From assembly GCF_007827045.1 (NCBI RefSeq), contig NZ_RPFW01000009.1, forward strand, positions 309,871 through 373,870: DNA of 64,000 bases, written 5' to 3'. Position 1 is the first letter of the stretch. Each line of letters starts with the position of its first letter. Under the pieces are notes generated by a model. The model saw only the letters and a program-made list of their open reading frames with translations, made no database searches and was not told the origin of the DNA. Below are positions 24,358 to 32,776 of the stretch, in pieces. Both the position numbers and the translations under genes were made by a program. The stretch comes from Trebonia kvetii. GTDB lineage: Bacteria > Actinomycetota > Actinomycetes > Streptosporangiales > Streptosporangiaceae.

Positions 24358-25962
24358 ATGGAACACAGCGCGGATTACGTCGTCGCCGGCGCGGGCAGCG
24401 CCGGATGCGTGCTGGCGCGGCGACTTGCCGAGTCGGGCGCCAGCGTCATCCTGCTTGAGGCGGGCGGCCCGGACCGCACCCGCCTTGTGCGCAAGCCTGG
24501 GATGATCGCGATCTTCCACAACGTGCCGGCCCTGAAGAAGCGCCTGGACTGGGGCTACTACACCGTTCCGCAGCCGGCCGCGCTCGGCCGCCGGATCCCG
24601 CAGCCGCGCGGCCGGGTGCTCGGCGGCTCCGGCTCGATCAACGGGATGGTGTTCGTCCGTGGCAACCAGCGGAACTACGACGACTGGGCCGAGGCCGGCT
24701 GCAAGGGCTGGTCCTTCCGCGACGTGCTGCCCAGCTTCAAGCGCATGGAGGACTGGGAAGACGGCGCGAGCGAGCTGCGCGGCGGCGGCGGCCCGGTGCG
24801 GGTCACCAGGCAGCGGGACCTGACCGGGGCGTCGGAGAAGTTCATCGACGCGATGGCCGCCACCGCCGGGGTTGGCCGAATCGACGACTACAACGGCGCG
24901 TCGCAGGAAGGCGTTTCCGTCATGCAGCAGAACGCCGCGGACGGGCTGCGCTACAGCTCATCGATCGGCTACCTGAACAAGCAGGATCTGCCAGGCCTGA
25001 CGATCATGACCCGCACGCACATCGCGCGGATCGTCATCGAGGGCGGGCGCGCCGTCGGCGTCGAGGTCACCACGGAAACCGGGCGGGAGACCGTCAGGGC
25101 CGTCAAGGAGGTGATCGTCTGCGCGGGCGTCTTCGGCTCGCCGCAACTCCTCATGCTGTCCGGCATCGGCCCGGCCGCGCACCTGCGCGAGCACGGCATC
25201 GACGTCATCGCCGACCTGCCCGTGGGCGACAACCTGCACGATCACATGTTCGTCCCGCTGACCTACGTCATGAAGACTGCCCGCAACCGCGGCACAACGC
25301 CGTACTTCGTCGGCGGGATCCTCAGCGAGGCGGTCCGCGGTGACACCTGGATGGGCCGCAGCGTCTTCGAGATGGTCGGCTTCGTGCGCAGCAGCCTGGC
25401 CGGGCCCGTCCCCGATATCCAGCTCCATGCGCTGCCCTGGTCCTACCCGTTCCCCAACCAGGACGCACCAACCAGGCACGTGGTCGACAAGCGCCCCGCG
25501 CTGACTATCTTCTCCACGCTGATCTACCCCAAGAGCCGAGGCACGCTCCGCCTCGCCTCCGCCGACCCAGCCGCAGAGCCGCTCATCGACCCGGGATACC
25601 TGACCGAGCCGGACGACACCACCGTCCTGCTGGACGGGATGGACCTCATCCGCGCCGCGATGAGCCACAAGCTGGTCGCCGGCGACGTCGAGCTCGAGCT
25701 GTCGCCTGGAGCCGACTACCGCGACCGCGCCGCGCTGGCCAAGGAGGTACCGAACCGGGCGACCTCGGTCTACCACGCGGTCGGCACCTGCAGGATGGGC
25801 ACGGACGAGCGGGCGGTCGTCGACCCGGCGCTGCGCGTGCTCGGCGTCGACGGGCTCCGGGTGGCTGACGCCTCGGTCATGCCCGCCATCACCGGCGGTA
25901 ACACGAACGCCCCGGCGATGATGATCGGCGAGCACTGCGCGAGCCTCATGCTCCGCGGCTGA
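24358..25962 (+). CDS. GMC-family FAD-dependent alcohol oxidoreductase
   Basis: 534 residues from ATG 24358. GMC hallmarks: the FAD site YVVAGAGSAGCVLARRL, the signature RGRVLGGSGSINGMVFVRG, CAGVFGSPQLLMLSGIGP and the C-terminal active-site block YHAVGTCRMG followed by RVADASVMPAITGGNTNAPA. It falls with choline/alcohol dehydrogenases, not with the vanillyl-type or ChoD-type cholesterol oxidases I would recognise. A KstR box in its promoter makes a hydroxysteroid or sterol side-chain alcohol the plausible substrate; this is inference. No signal peptide is visible, so it is cytosolic. Confidence 0.9.
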   Translation: MEHSADYVVAGAGSAGCVLARRLAESGASVILLEAGGPDRTRLVRKPGMIAIFHNVPALKKRLDWGYYTVPQPAALGRRIPQPRGRVLGGSGSINGMVFVRGNQRNYDDWAEAGCKGWSFRDVLPSFKRMEDWEDGASELRGGGGPVRVTRQRDLTGASEKFIDAMAATAGVGRIDDYNGASQEGVSVMQQNAADGLRYSSSIGYLNKQDLPGLTIMTRTHIARIVIEGGRAVGVEVTTETGRETVRAVKEVIVCAGVFGSPQLLMLSGIGPAAHLREHGIDVIADLPVGDNLHDHMFVPLTYVMKTARNRGTTPYFVGGILSEAVRGDTWMGRSVFEMVGFVRSSLAGPVPDIQLHALPWSYPFPNQDAPTRHVVDKRPALTIFSTLIYPKSRGTLRLASADPAAEPLIDPGYLTEPDDTTVLLDGMDLIRAAMSHKLVAGDVELELSPGADYRDRAALAKEVPNRATSVYHAVGTCRMGTDERAVVDPALRVLGVDGLRVADASVMPAITGGNTNAPAMMIGEHCASLMLRG

Positions 25963-26010
25963 GTAAGCGTGCCGCACCACGAGAGACAGCCTCGGCAGCA
26001 GCTTCTCTGA

Positions 26011-26130
26011 CCGCCGTAGGAATGGCCGACAACGATGGTCGGGCCGTCCTGGCGGGCAAGCACCTGGCGCAGCCGGGCAACATCGGCGGCCAGCGAGGAC
26101 TCCGGAAGCCGCGGCCGCCCATCGCCGGTC
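26011..26130 (-). pseudogene. alpha/beta hydrolase fragment
   Basis: On the minus strand the stretch SSLAADVARLRQVLARQDGP followed by TIVVGHSYGGQ is the nucleophile elbow (GHSYGG) region of an alpha/beta hydrolase. No N-terminal or C-terminal domain is present on either side. It is a 40-residue relic in the gap between the GMC gene and the next decayed gene. Confidence 0.55.
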
Positions 26131-26265
26131 TGCCTTCCTGGGCCGTTTCCTCCGCCAAGTCGCCGGGCAGGAGGACCGGGGAGCGATCCGACTCGTCCCG
26201 CGACTGCGCCCGGGACGATACCAAGACCGAGACCGAGCATGGCACGCCTCGGAAAGGAATCAGCC

Positions 26266-26587
26266 ATGAAGCTCACAGTCCTCGGCGGTACTGGACTGAT
26301 CGGCTCCCAGGTGGTCCAGGGGCTCACCGCAGCCGGGCACCAAGTCGTCCCCGCGGCACTGTCCACCGGCCTCGACCTGATCACAGGCAAGGGCCTGGAC
26401 CAGGCACTGGAAGGTGCCGAAATCGTGGTCAACGTAGCGAACTCGCCGACATTCGACGAAGCCTCCCTGGGCTCCTTCCGCACTTTCATGAACGTTCTCG
26501 CCCGTGATTGGCGACGTGCTTATCGCGGGCCCGGACGCGCACCTGGCACACACGCACTACCAGGACTGGATCAAGACGGCCCGGTGA
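26266..26587 (+). pseudogene. NAD(P)-binding SDR-like (atypical NmrA-type) protein with large internal deletion
   Basis: ATG 26266 has GGAAAGGAA upstream. The first 78 residues are intact: MKLTVLGGTGLIGSQVVQGL, then DLITGKGLDQALEGAEIVVN and VANSPTFDEASLGSFRTFMN. After that the frame is lost. In another frame, from about 26503 to the TGA 26587, GDVLIAGPDAHLAHTHYQDW can be read, which matches the last residues of this family (a tail of the xxGARLGxTxFEDWL kind). About 170 residues between are missing, so the gene is a deletion relic. It lies just upstream of the intact unknown gene at 26609. Confidence 0.7.
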
Positions 26588-26608
26588 CGGGGCGAGAGGA
26601 GAACTTCC

Positions 26609-27343
26609 ATGACCGAAGCCAGCCTTGAGCAGAACATGGCAGCGGCTCACCATGAGCATCTGGTTCCCGGCCGGGAGATCCACTTGCAGGACATGCGTGG
26701 CTACCGGTTCTGCGAAGTGGGCCTGATCACTGGCACCAGCCAGGACAACGCCATCGCCAACATCTGGAACACCACCGGCGTGTGCGACCCGACACCCGAG
26801 CAATTCGACGCACTCGACGCCGACACCATCGCGCGTGAAAACGGAGCCCTGCATGCCTGGCTCAACCCGATAAGGCACTGGATGTTCGACCGGCTCGACG
26901 TCCTGGAAGCCGGCGACGACAAGACCTTCGGTGGCGTCACAGGCACCTGGACGGGCGTGGCGGGCGCGGCAACGATGATGCAGGCCACCGTCCAGGGCAG
27001 CTACTACCCCGGCTACGTCTCCCGCAACAGCACCTCCACCTTCAACAAAGGAAGCCAGGTCTACGTGCTCGCAGCCCCCGACGGTGAGGCGTTCATCATG
27101 CAATCCTCCGCTGAGCACCGGGAGCCGGTGCTCAGCGACGACAACCTCGCCCATCTCGCCAGTCGGCTCGCCCTTCCCCACGGCTGGGGTTTCCGTGCCG
27201 AGACGCTCGACGAGGACCTGGAGGTCTCGTCCAATCCCGACCACCTCGCACACGTACTGCAGGACAACCTGCACAACGCCTACCAGGGCTCGGACGCCGG
27301 CCGAGCATTCACCCGCTTCTGTGAGCAGGACTCGCTGTGGTAG
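26609..27343 (+). CDS. conserved-looking hypothetical protein
   Basis: 244 residues from ATG 26609, preceded by GCGAGAGGAG. Codon use is normal and the N-terminal half is rich in histidine and tryptophan (HHEHLVPGREIHLQDMRGYR, LNPIRHWMFDRLDVL). A glycine-rich beta region follows (GVTGTWTGVAGAATMMQATV). No signal peptide or membrane helix is visible. I do not recognise the family. Its position directly after a decayed gene and before a frameshifted AhpD-like gene gives no functional hint. Confidence 0.6.
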   Translation: MTEASLEQNMAAAHHEHLVPGREIHLQDMRGYRFCEVGLITGTSQDNAIANIWNTTGVCDPTPEQFDALDADTIARENGALHAWLNPIRHWMFDRLDVLEAGDDKTFGGVTGTWTGVAGAATMMQATVQGSYYPGYVSRNSTSTFNKGSQVYVLAAPDGEAFIMQSSAEHREPVLSDDNLAHLASRLALPHGWGFRAETLDEDLEVSSNPDHLAHVLQDNLHNAYQGSDAGRAFTRFCEQDSLW

Positions 27344-27471
27344 GCACTGCTACGGCAGTAGGTGCCCGGGGCGCCACAAGCGTCAGCGTGACGGTCTCGC
27401 GGGGCTCAGGGATCAGCGGGAGCCGCTAACCCGCCAGGAACGCCCGCTGCGTCTTCTTAACACCCGGGAGA

Positions 27472-27477
27472 TATAAT
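27472..27477 (+). promoter_or_regulatory. possible -10 element of the AhpD-like gene
   Basis: TATAAT stands out in this GC-rich sequence, 71 bp upstream of the carboxymuconolactone-decarboxylase-like gene. No clear TTGACA is visible at the right distance, so this is only a candidate. Confidence 0.3.
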
Positions 27478-27547
27478 GTGTCCCCTTGGGCTCGCTGGGC
27501 ACACACGAAAACCGACCTTCCGGGGGGATGAGAAGGAGGTGTGTCCT

Positions 27548-27944
27548 ATGGCTGTGGACACCAAGACCGAAATCCGCGAGATGCTGGGGACGGGTACCGG
27601 GGTTCTTCGAGAACCTGCCAGGCCCGCTGCTCGACAGCGAATGGGAGAGCTTCAAGGGCGTCGAACTCAGCGATCAGACGGCCATCCCGAACAAGTACAA
27701 GGAGCTGATCGGGGTCGCCGTGTCGGGCGCAACGCGCTGCCGATATTGCGTCTACTTCCACACCGAAGCCGCACGACTGTACGGCGCCACCGACGAGGAG
27801 ATCAACGAAGCCGCGCTGATGGCCATGCACACGATGGGGTGGAGTACTTACCTGAACGCCAGCCAGTACGACTACGAACGGTTCACTCACGAGGTGGACC
27901 AGATCACGGCCTACATCACCAAGCACGCTGCGGCCCCGGCTTAA
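27548..27944 (+). pseudogene. carboxymuconolactone decarboxylase/AhpD-like protein with a frameshift
   Basis: A strong Shine-Dalgarno (AGAAGGAGG) precedes ATG 27548, which encodes MAVDTKTEIREMLG. The continuation is in a second frame from about 27590: VPGFFENLPGPLLDSEWESF, KGVELSDQTAIPNKYKELIG and the active-site motif TRCRYCVYFHTEAAR, ending at 27944. A single-base indel within GGGGACGGG separates the two. The CxxC plus histidine is the AhpD-type redox centre used in peroxide defence or in CMD-type enzymes. If the indel is a sequencing error the gene is intact at about 131 residues. Confidence 0.7.
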
Positions 27945-28177
27945 GCCGGCGCCGGTCCCGGCGAGCCCCCAGACTGATCCCCCGGCCGATCCAGGCGGGC
28001 GGTCGCGCGCTCGTAGTCACCGAGAAGCACCCGAAGCCGCGCGACCGCCTCCGGCGGCGTGCGTTCGTCCGCGTCGAGCACGTCCGCGGCGACGCGCACG
28101 GCCGCGATGAGCGACGACAGCTCCACCGCGGTCACGCCCAGCACGAAACCGGCCTGGCCTGCCCGCTCAAGCCTCAC
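27941..28177 (-). CDS. small hypothetical protein
   Basis: 78 residues from GTG 28177, overlapping the tail of the AhpD-like gene by 4 bp in convergent orientation. The sequence is helical and amphipathic (VTAVELSSLIAAVRVAADVL, PPEAVARLRVLLGDYERATA), with a Pro/Gly-rich end. No family recognised. It sits between the AhpD-like gene and the KstR-linked operon and could be a real small gene; coding is supported only by composition and a plausible start. Confidence 0.4.
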   Translation of the reverse strand: MRLERAGQAGFVLGVTAVELSSLIAAVRVAADVLDADERTPPEAVARLRVLLGDYERATARLDRPGDQSGGSPGPAPA

Positions 28178-28207
28178 ACCGCCACGGCCTTTCTAACCAT
28201 CGAACGA

Positions 28208-29371
28208 TCATAACGGGACCGCGTAGGCGGCGAAGCGCTCGTCCACCTCGTCGGCGGTCAGGCCGAAGTTATCGAGCGTGTACCGGTGCGGGGACTCACC
28301 TCCGTCGCGCGAGGACGCCGCAAGCGCCCGTATCGCGTCGGCCGCCGCGCTGGTCAGCGGCAGCCCGAAATGCCGGTAGATCCCTTGCACCGTACCTGCC
28401 GGGTCGGCCACCAGGTCGTCGTAGCGCACGTCGTAGAAGCGCGCCGGGTCGTGCCTGGCGCGCTCCGCGGTAAACAGGGACAGGCCGCGGGCCCACAGGT
28501 CGAGTTGCGTGCGCCCGATCAGCGCGCCGGTGAAGACCGGCGACCAGCCGGCCGAGGCATGCGCCGCCAGGCTGCACGCGGACGCGATCGCCGTCCGCGG
28601 CGCGCGGTGCGTCTGGATGACGAGCGCGTCCGGGTAGATGGCGAGCAGCGCGTCGAGCGCGAACAGGTGACTGGGGTTCTTGAGTACCCACCGCCGGCCA
28701 GTGTCGTGCAGGCCGATCAGCTGGAGGTTGCGCCGGTGCCGCAGGTAAGCATCGGTCCAGTCCTGCTCGCGCAGCCACGCCGAGTAGCCGGGCACGTACG
28801 CGAGGGTCTCGAACGATACCGAGCGCATCGACTGCTGCAGCAACTGCCAGCATTCCTCGACCTGGTCGGCCGCCATGTAGTGCAGGCCCATGAACTCGGG
28901 ATGCTCATCATGGTGCTTGGCGAAGCCCGCCTGGATGTACTGGAAGACGGGATTGCCTGGCCAGGTATGCCGCGGCGGGCGGGGCTGCGGCACCTGCGCG
29001 AGCCACATCTCCAGGCCCTGGCTGGCCGGGTCCGCGGAGAGCAGCCGGTGCAGCGCCGTGGTGCCTGTCCTTGGCAGGCCGGTGATGAAGACCGGACGTC
29101 CGATGCTGACCTCGGCGTACTCCGGGTTCGCCTGCCAGGCTGCCTCGCTGCACAGCCGGGCCATCAGGACACCGCGCAGCAGCGCCCGCTGTGCCTTCGC
29201 GCCAAGCGGCGTGAGCCCCGCGTCGGCCGCGAAGGAATCAAGCAGCACCGCGAGCCCGTCGGTGTAGTCATCCGGGCCGAAGTCGGCGAGGCCAGTACGC
29301 CGCGACGCGGACGCGCGCAGGTCCTCGACGGTGCCGACCGGATTGCCATTGTTCGATTCGGCGGGGCTCAA
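28208..29371 (-). CDS. sulfotransferase-family protein (Rv3529c-like)
   Basis: 387 residues if the TTG at 29371, overlapping the SDR stop, is the start; a start 11 codons upstream is also possible. The PAPS P-loop is FITGLPRTGTTALHRLLSAD, followed by LGLHYMAADQVEECW-like substrate-region residues, RRWVLKNPSHLFALDALLAI and IQTHRAPRTAIASACSL (3'-phosphate binding). This is the Sulfotransfer_3 type also found as Rv3529c in the M. tuberculosis KstR region, followed there, as here, by an SDR and a DUF1214 protein. A sulfotransfer reaction on a steroid has not been shown. Confidence 0.85.
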   Translation of the reverse strand: MSPAESNNGNPVGTVEDLRASASRRTGLADFGPDDYTDGLAVLLDSFAADAGLTPLGAKAQRALLRGVLMARLCSEAAWQANPEYAEVSIGRPVFITGLPRTGTTALHRLLSADPASQGLEMWLAQVPQPRPPRHTWPGNPVFQYIQAGFAKHHDEHPEFMGLHYMAADQVEECWQLLQQSMRSVSFETLAYVPGYSAWLREQDWTDAYLRHRRNLQLIGLHDTGRRWVLKNPSHLFALDALLAIYPDALVIQTHRAPRTAIASACSLAAHASAGWSPVFTGALIGRTQLDLWARGLSLFTAERARHDPARFYDVRYDDLVADPAGTVQGIYRHFGLPLTSAAADAIRALAASSRDGGESPHRYTLDNFGLTADEVDERFAAYAVPL

Positions 29372-30144
29372 TGGTGGTACTCGCCGCAGTTGACGTCCAG
29401 GCACTGGCCGGTGACGGCCCGCGCCAGCGGCGAGGCAAGGAACACCACGGCGTCCGCGATCTCGTCAGGCTCGGGCAGCCGGCCCAGGTCGATGGGGGCC
29501 GCGGTCTCGGCGTAGATCTCCTCGACCGTCACACCGCGCTTCTTGGCCTGGTAGCCGAAGTACCACTTCAGCGAGTCGCCCCAGATGTGTCCAGGCGCCA
29601 CGGAATTGACCCGGATGCCCTGCGGGCCCAGTTCGGTGGCCAGGCTCTGCGCCATCGCGAGCAGTGCCGCCTTGGCGAGCTTGTACGGCCCCATCGTCCG
29701 CTGCGAGTACCGCACCACCATCGAGTTGATCATCACAACGGAGCCCTTGCTCTCCGCCAGGTCGGGAACGAACAGCCTGGTCAGCCGCAGCGCGGCGACC
29801 ACGTTCACGTCGAAGCTCGCGCTGACCGCGTCAAGCCCGACCACGCGGAGTTCCTTGATCGGCGGCATCGCCAGCGCGTTGTACACCAGGGCGTCCACCC
29901 GGCCAAACGCGTCTCGCGCGGCCTGCGCCAGCCGCTCCACCGCCGCGGCGTCCGCCAGGTCGGTCGGCACGGCGAGCCCGCGCCGCCCGAGCGCGGTGAC
30001 CTCCTTGGCCACGTCGTCGAGCCGGGAAGCGGTCCGCGCGGCGAGCACCACGTCGGCCCCTTCCCGCGCGCTGGCCAGCGCGATGGAACGACCGAGTCCC
30101 GGGCCGATGCCGGCCACCACAACGACCTTGTCCTTCAGCAGCAT
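29368..30144 (-). CDS. short-chain dehydrogenase (Rv3530c-like)
   Basis: 258 residues from ATG 30144; the first base of the ATG overlaps the stop of the upstream gene. The nucleotide site is VVVVAGIGPGLGRSIALASA, with YNALAMPPIKEL replacing the common NNAG, NSMVVRYSQRTMGPYKLAKA containing the Tyr/Lys pair, and GIRVNSVAPGHIWGDSLKWY. This divergent set matches the SDR that accompanies sulfotransferase and DUF1214 genes in actinobacterial steroid regions (Rv3530c in M. tuberculosis). Substrate unknown, probably a steroid ketone or alcohol. Confidence 0.87.
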   Translation of the reverse strand: MLLKDKVVVVAGIGPGLGRSIALASAREGADVVLAARTASRLDDVAKEVTALGRRGLAVPTDLADAAAVERLAQAARDAFGRVDALVYNALAMPPIKELRVVGLDAVSASFDVNVVAALRLTRLFVPDLAESKGSVVMINSMVVRYSQRTMGPYKLAKAALLAMAQSLATELGPQGIRVNSVAPGHIWGDSLKWYFGYQAKKRGVTVEEIYAETAAPIDLGRLPEPDEIADAVVFLASPLARAVTGQCLDVNCGEYHH

Positions 30145-31319
30145 TAGCCGAGCATCCTTTCCGCGATCGCCGCCTGGCGCGCCGCGATGCGTCTGCGCCA
30201 TTCGTCGGGGGACACCCGCGCGCTGTCGTAGAACGGCAGCCGGTCCGGGATTTCCGTGAACGGGACGACTTCGACCGCGGGCCCGTCCTTCGGCCCGAGG
30301 TCGCGGGTCAGCCGCTGCCACCGCAGTTGCACGTAGCCACGGGTGTGCCCGGTCAGCTCCAGCCAGTTCGCCACCCCGGGGTTCCGCTCGCTGATCACGA
30401 ACCGCATCCGGCCGTCGGGGTCGATCCTCGCCTGGTCGGCGGTGAGGCTGGTCTGGTGGTTGATGTAGTCGAGCGAGATGTACCACATGCTGCCGAGCTG
30501 GAGGCCCTGGTACGGCGCGGTGTCCTTGCCGGCGGCGGGCACGGACACGAGCATGGCCTCGTCGTCGGCCAGGTCGAAGTGGCCTGCCGACGAGAACTGG
30601 GTGGCAAGCCCGCCCGGGGTGGCGCGCGGCGGGGTCAGCGTGTTGGCCGGCTCGTTCAGGTAGAACCACTCGGGGAAGGCGAGGAAGGTCCGCAGTCGTG
30701 ACAGCAGGAGCTTGCCAGCCACCGCGTAGCGTTTCGCCGCGGTCGCGGTGTCCACCGCCGCGGGCGGCGCTTCGCCTTCGTGGCCGGCCCGGTGGATGCG
30801 GAGCGTGCCGCGGTGCTCCCCGGCCCAGTCGCTGTACACCTCGCGCACGACGAGCATCGCCGAGCCAGGGCCGAGCGTGAAGTACCCGGGTCCAGCCTTG
30901 CCTGGGCCAAGCCGGAACTCGAATTCGCCGTTATCCGCCACTTCGATCGCCCGGTCGTCGAACGCGCTCAGGCTGTCGGGCACCTCGGCGGGCGTGTAGT
31001 CGCCCTTGAGCACCTGGAAGCTCAGGTCGGCGGTCGTGCCGCGGGTGCCTGTGACCACGTACTCCGCGTTGTCGCGCAGATAGGCGTGGAAGTACAGCGT
31101 GTCCGGGTTATCGAGCCCCAGCTTCGTGTACGGCCCGGTGGACTGCACGAAGTACGGGAAGTCGCGCTCGTAGGCCCAGGCCAGCCGGAGCGATGCCTGG
31201 ATGCTGCCCGCCAGGTAGTCGTACCCTTCGGCGAGGTCGCGCTCCGATTTGACGTGCGGGGCGCCCGCGATGATCTTCTCCGCCTCGGCAAGCGCCTCAG
31301 CGAACGGCTGCGTCAGCAT
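30144..31319 (-). CDS. DUF1214 domain protein (Rv3531c-like)
   Basis: 391 residues from ATG 31319. The C-terminal part contains the DUF1214 signature (YISLDYINHQTSLTADQARI, RMRFVISERNPGVANWLELT, RGYVQLRWQRL). The N-terminal half has SLRLAWAYERDFPYFVQSTG and LDNPDTLYFHAYLRDNAEYV. Function unknown. DUF1214 proteins are recurrent members of the KstR regulon; here it is second in a four-gene minus-strand operon (SnoaL-like, DUF1214, SDR, sulfotransferase) behind a KstR box. Confidence 0.85.
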   Translation of the reverse strand: MLTQPFAEALAEAEKIIAGAPHVKSERDLAEGYDYLAGSIQASLRLAWAYERDFPYFVQSTGPYTKLGLDNPDTLYFHAYLRDNAEYVVTGTRGTTADLSFQVLKGDYTPAEVPDSLSAFDDRAIEVADNGEFEFRLGPGKAGPGYFTLGPGSAMLVVREVYSDWAGEHRGTLRIHRAGHEGEAPPAAVDTATAAKRYAVAGKLLLSRLRTFLAFPEWFYLNEPANTLTPPRATPGGLATQFSSAGHFDLADDEAMLVSVPAAGKDTAPYQGLQLGSMWYISLDYINHQTSLTADQARIDPDGRMRFVISERNPGVANWLELTGHTRGYVQLRWQRLTRDLGPKDGPAVEVVPFTEIPDRLPFYDSARVSPDEWRRRIAARQAAIAERMLG

Positions 31320-31794
31320 CGCTCTTCCCTGTCGGCAGCCCGGCGAGGAACTTGAAGCTTGGCAGATCGTCGAGCGACATCATCGCCTCGTAGATGCGCA
31401 CGTAGCCGGTGTGCGCGATGCGCCAGGATCCGTCCGGGCCTCGTTCGTAGCGGTCCTGGTAGAAGGCGGCACCGGCGATGGCGACGCGGTGCTCCGTCGC
31501 GATCACCGTGTCCTCGAACCGCCATGTCCCGCTGGCCTTGTCGCCGTCCACGGTGATTTCCGGCTGGCCTGCGGCATGCACGGTGATGATCTCGGGCCCC
31601 AGCTTGGCGCGGAAGAAGGCGATGATCTCGTCCCGGCCGGCGAGCTTGAGCGGCTTCCCGTAGACGTGCGTGCCGTAGTCCACCGTGGCGGCCTCGGTGA
31701 ACACGTCCGCCATCTCGTCCCACAGCTTCTGGTCGACGCAGCGGAGGTAGCGGTACTTCAGCTGGCGGATCTCTTCGAGCACGGCAAGGTCCAT
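31297..31794 (-). CDS. SnoaL-like/NTF2-fold protein
   Basis: 165 residues from ATG 31794 (MDLAVLEEIRQLKYRYLRCV); its end overlaps the DUF1214 start by 23 bp. The NTF2-like cone fold is indicated by DQKLWDEMADVFTEAATVDY, GRDEIIAFFRAKLGP and the C-terminal strand GSWRIAHTGYVRIYE. Family members include ketosteroid isomerases, cyclases and non-catalytic binding proteins; the Asp/Tyr ketosteroid-isomerase centre cannot be confirmed by eye. First gene of the operon that follows the KstR box at 31829. Confidence 0.82.
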   Translation of the reverse strand: MDLAVLEEIRQLKYRYLRCVDQKLWDEMADVFTEAATVDYGTHVYGKPLKLAGRDEIIAFFRAKLGPEIITVHAAGQPEITVDGDKASGTWRFEDTVIATEHRVAIAGAAFYQDRYERGPDGSWRIAHTGYVRIYEAMMSLDDLPSFKFLAGLPTGKSDADAAVR

Positions 31795-31828
31795 GTCAAC
31801 CAGCTTGGTGCATTCGCTTGCCCGAGAC

Positions 31829-31842
31829 AAGAACATGTTCTA
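31829..31842. promoter_or_regulatory. KstR box between the SnoaL operon and the luciferase-like gene
   Basis: AAGAACATGTTCTA fits the KstR consensus except for the first outer base. It lies 35 bp from the minus-strand SnoaL start and 41 bp from the plus-strand gene at 31883, so one site can serve both directions. Confidence 0.82.
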
Positions 31843-31882
31843 TTTTTGCAGGGAAATCGGCACTCCAAAGGCGGGAGGCGCG

Positions 31883-32761
31883 ATGCGGTTCAGCTATGCG
31901 GAGTCGATGACCGACCCGTCGTTCTACGGGCCGCTCGCGCGAGCCGCCGAGGAGGCCGGCTACGACTCGATGGTCATACCTGACAGCATCTGCTACCCCA
32001 GGGACGCGGACAGCAGGTACCCGTACAACCCCGACGGCACCCGCGAGTTCCTCGAGGACAAGCCGTTTCTCGAGCCGTTCTCGCTGATCCCCGCGCTTGG
32101 CGCGGTGACCAGCCGGCTGCGGTTCACCACGTTCGTCGTGAAGGTGCCGGTGCGCAACCCGGTGCTGCTGGCCAAGCAGGCGACCTCGACGGCCGTGCTG
32201 ACCGGCAACCGGCTGGTCCTCGGCGTGGGCACCAGCCCGTGGCGCGAGGACTACGACGTGCTTGGCGTGGACTGGGCTAACCGCGGTCGCCGCCTTGACG
32301 AGTCGATCGCCATCCTGCGCGGGCTGGCCGGCGGCGGCTACCTCGAGCACCACGGCGAGATCTACGACGTGCCCGCGATCAAGATCGCGCCGGTGCCCAC
32401 CGAGCCGATCCCGGTGCTCATCGGCGGGCACGCGGACGCCGCGCTGCGCCGGGCCGCCCGGCTGGGCGACGGCTGGATGCACGGCGGGGGAGACCCGGCG
32501 GACCTGCCCGTGCTGCTCGCCCGCCTCGCCGAGTTCCGCCGCCAGGCCGCCGGGGATCGCTCCCCCCGAGAATTCGAGGTGCATGTGATCTCGATGGACG
32601 CCTACACCGTCGACGGCGTCCGCCGCCTGGAGGAGCAGGGCGTGACCGACGTGATCGTCGGCTTCCGCTGGCCCTACGCGACCGGCCCGGACACCGAGCC
32701 GCTCAGCCGCAAGCTCGATAACCTGCGCCGCTTCGCCGACGCTGTCATCGCCAAAACATGA
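31883..32761 (+). CDS. LLM-class F420-dependent oxidoreductase (Rv3520c-like)
   Basis: 292 residues from ATG 31883 with GGGAGG 6 bp upstream. A TIM-barrel luciferase-like protein: AEEAGYDSMVIPDSICYPRD, LRFTTFVVKVPVRNPVLLAK, GNRLVLGVGTSPWREDYDVL, PIPVLIGGHADAALRRAARL. Members of this subgroup use coenzyme F420. Rv3520c is an F420-dependent member of the mycobacterial KstR regulon, which fits the KstR box here. It would reduce or oxidise a steroid intermediate; the reaction is unknown. Confidence 0.87.
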   Translation: MRFSYAESMTDPSFYGPLARAAEEAGYDSMVIPDSICYPRDADSRYPYNPDGTREFLEDKPFLEPFSLIPALGAVTSRLRFTTFVVKVPVRNPVLLAKQATSTAVLTGNRLVLGVGTSPWREDYDVLGVDWANRGRRLDESIAILRGLAGGGYLEHHGEIYDVPAIKIAPVPTEPIPVLIGGHADAALRRAARLGDGWMHGGGDPADLPVLLARLAEFRRQAAGDRSPREFEVHVISMDAYTVDGVRRLEEQGVTDVIVGFRWPYATGPDTEPLSRKLDNLRRFADAVIAKT

Positions 32762-32776
32762 TCCCTTGGAGGGACG

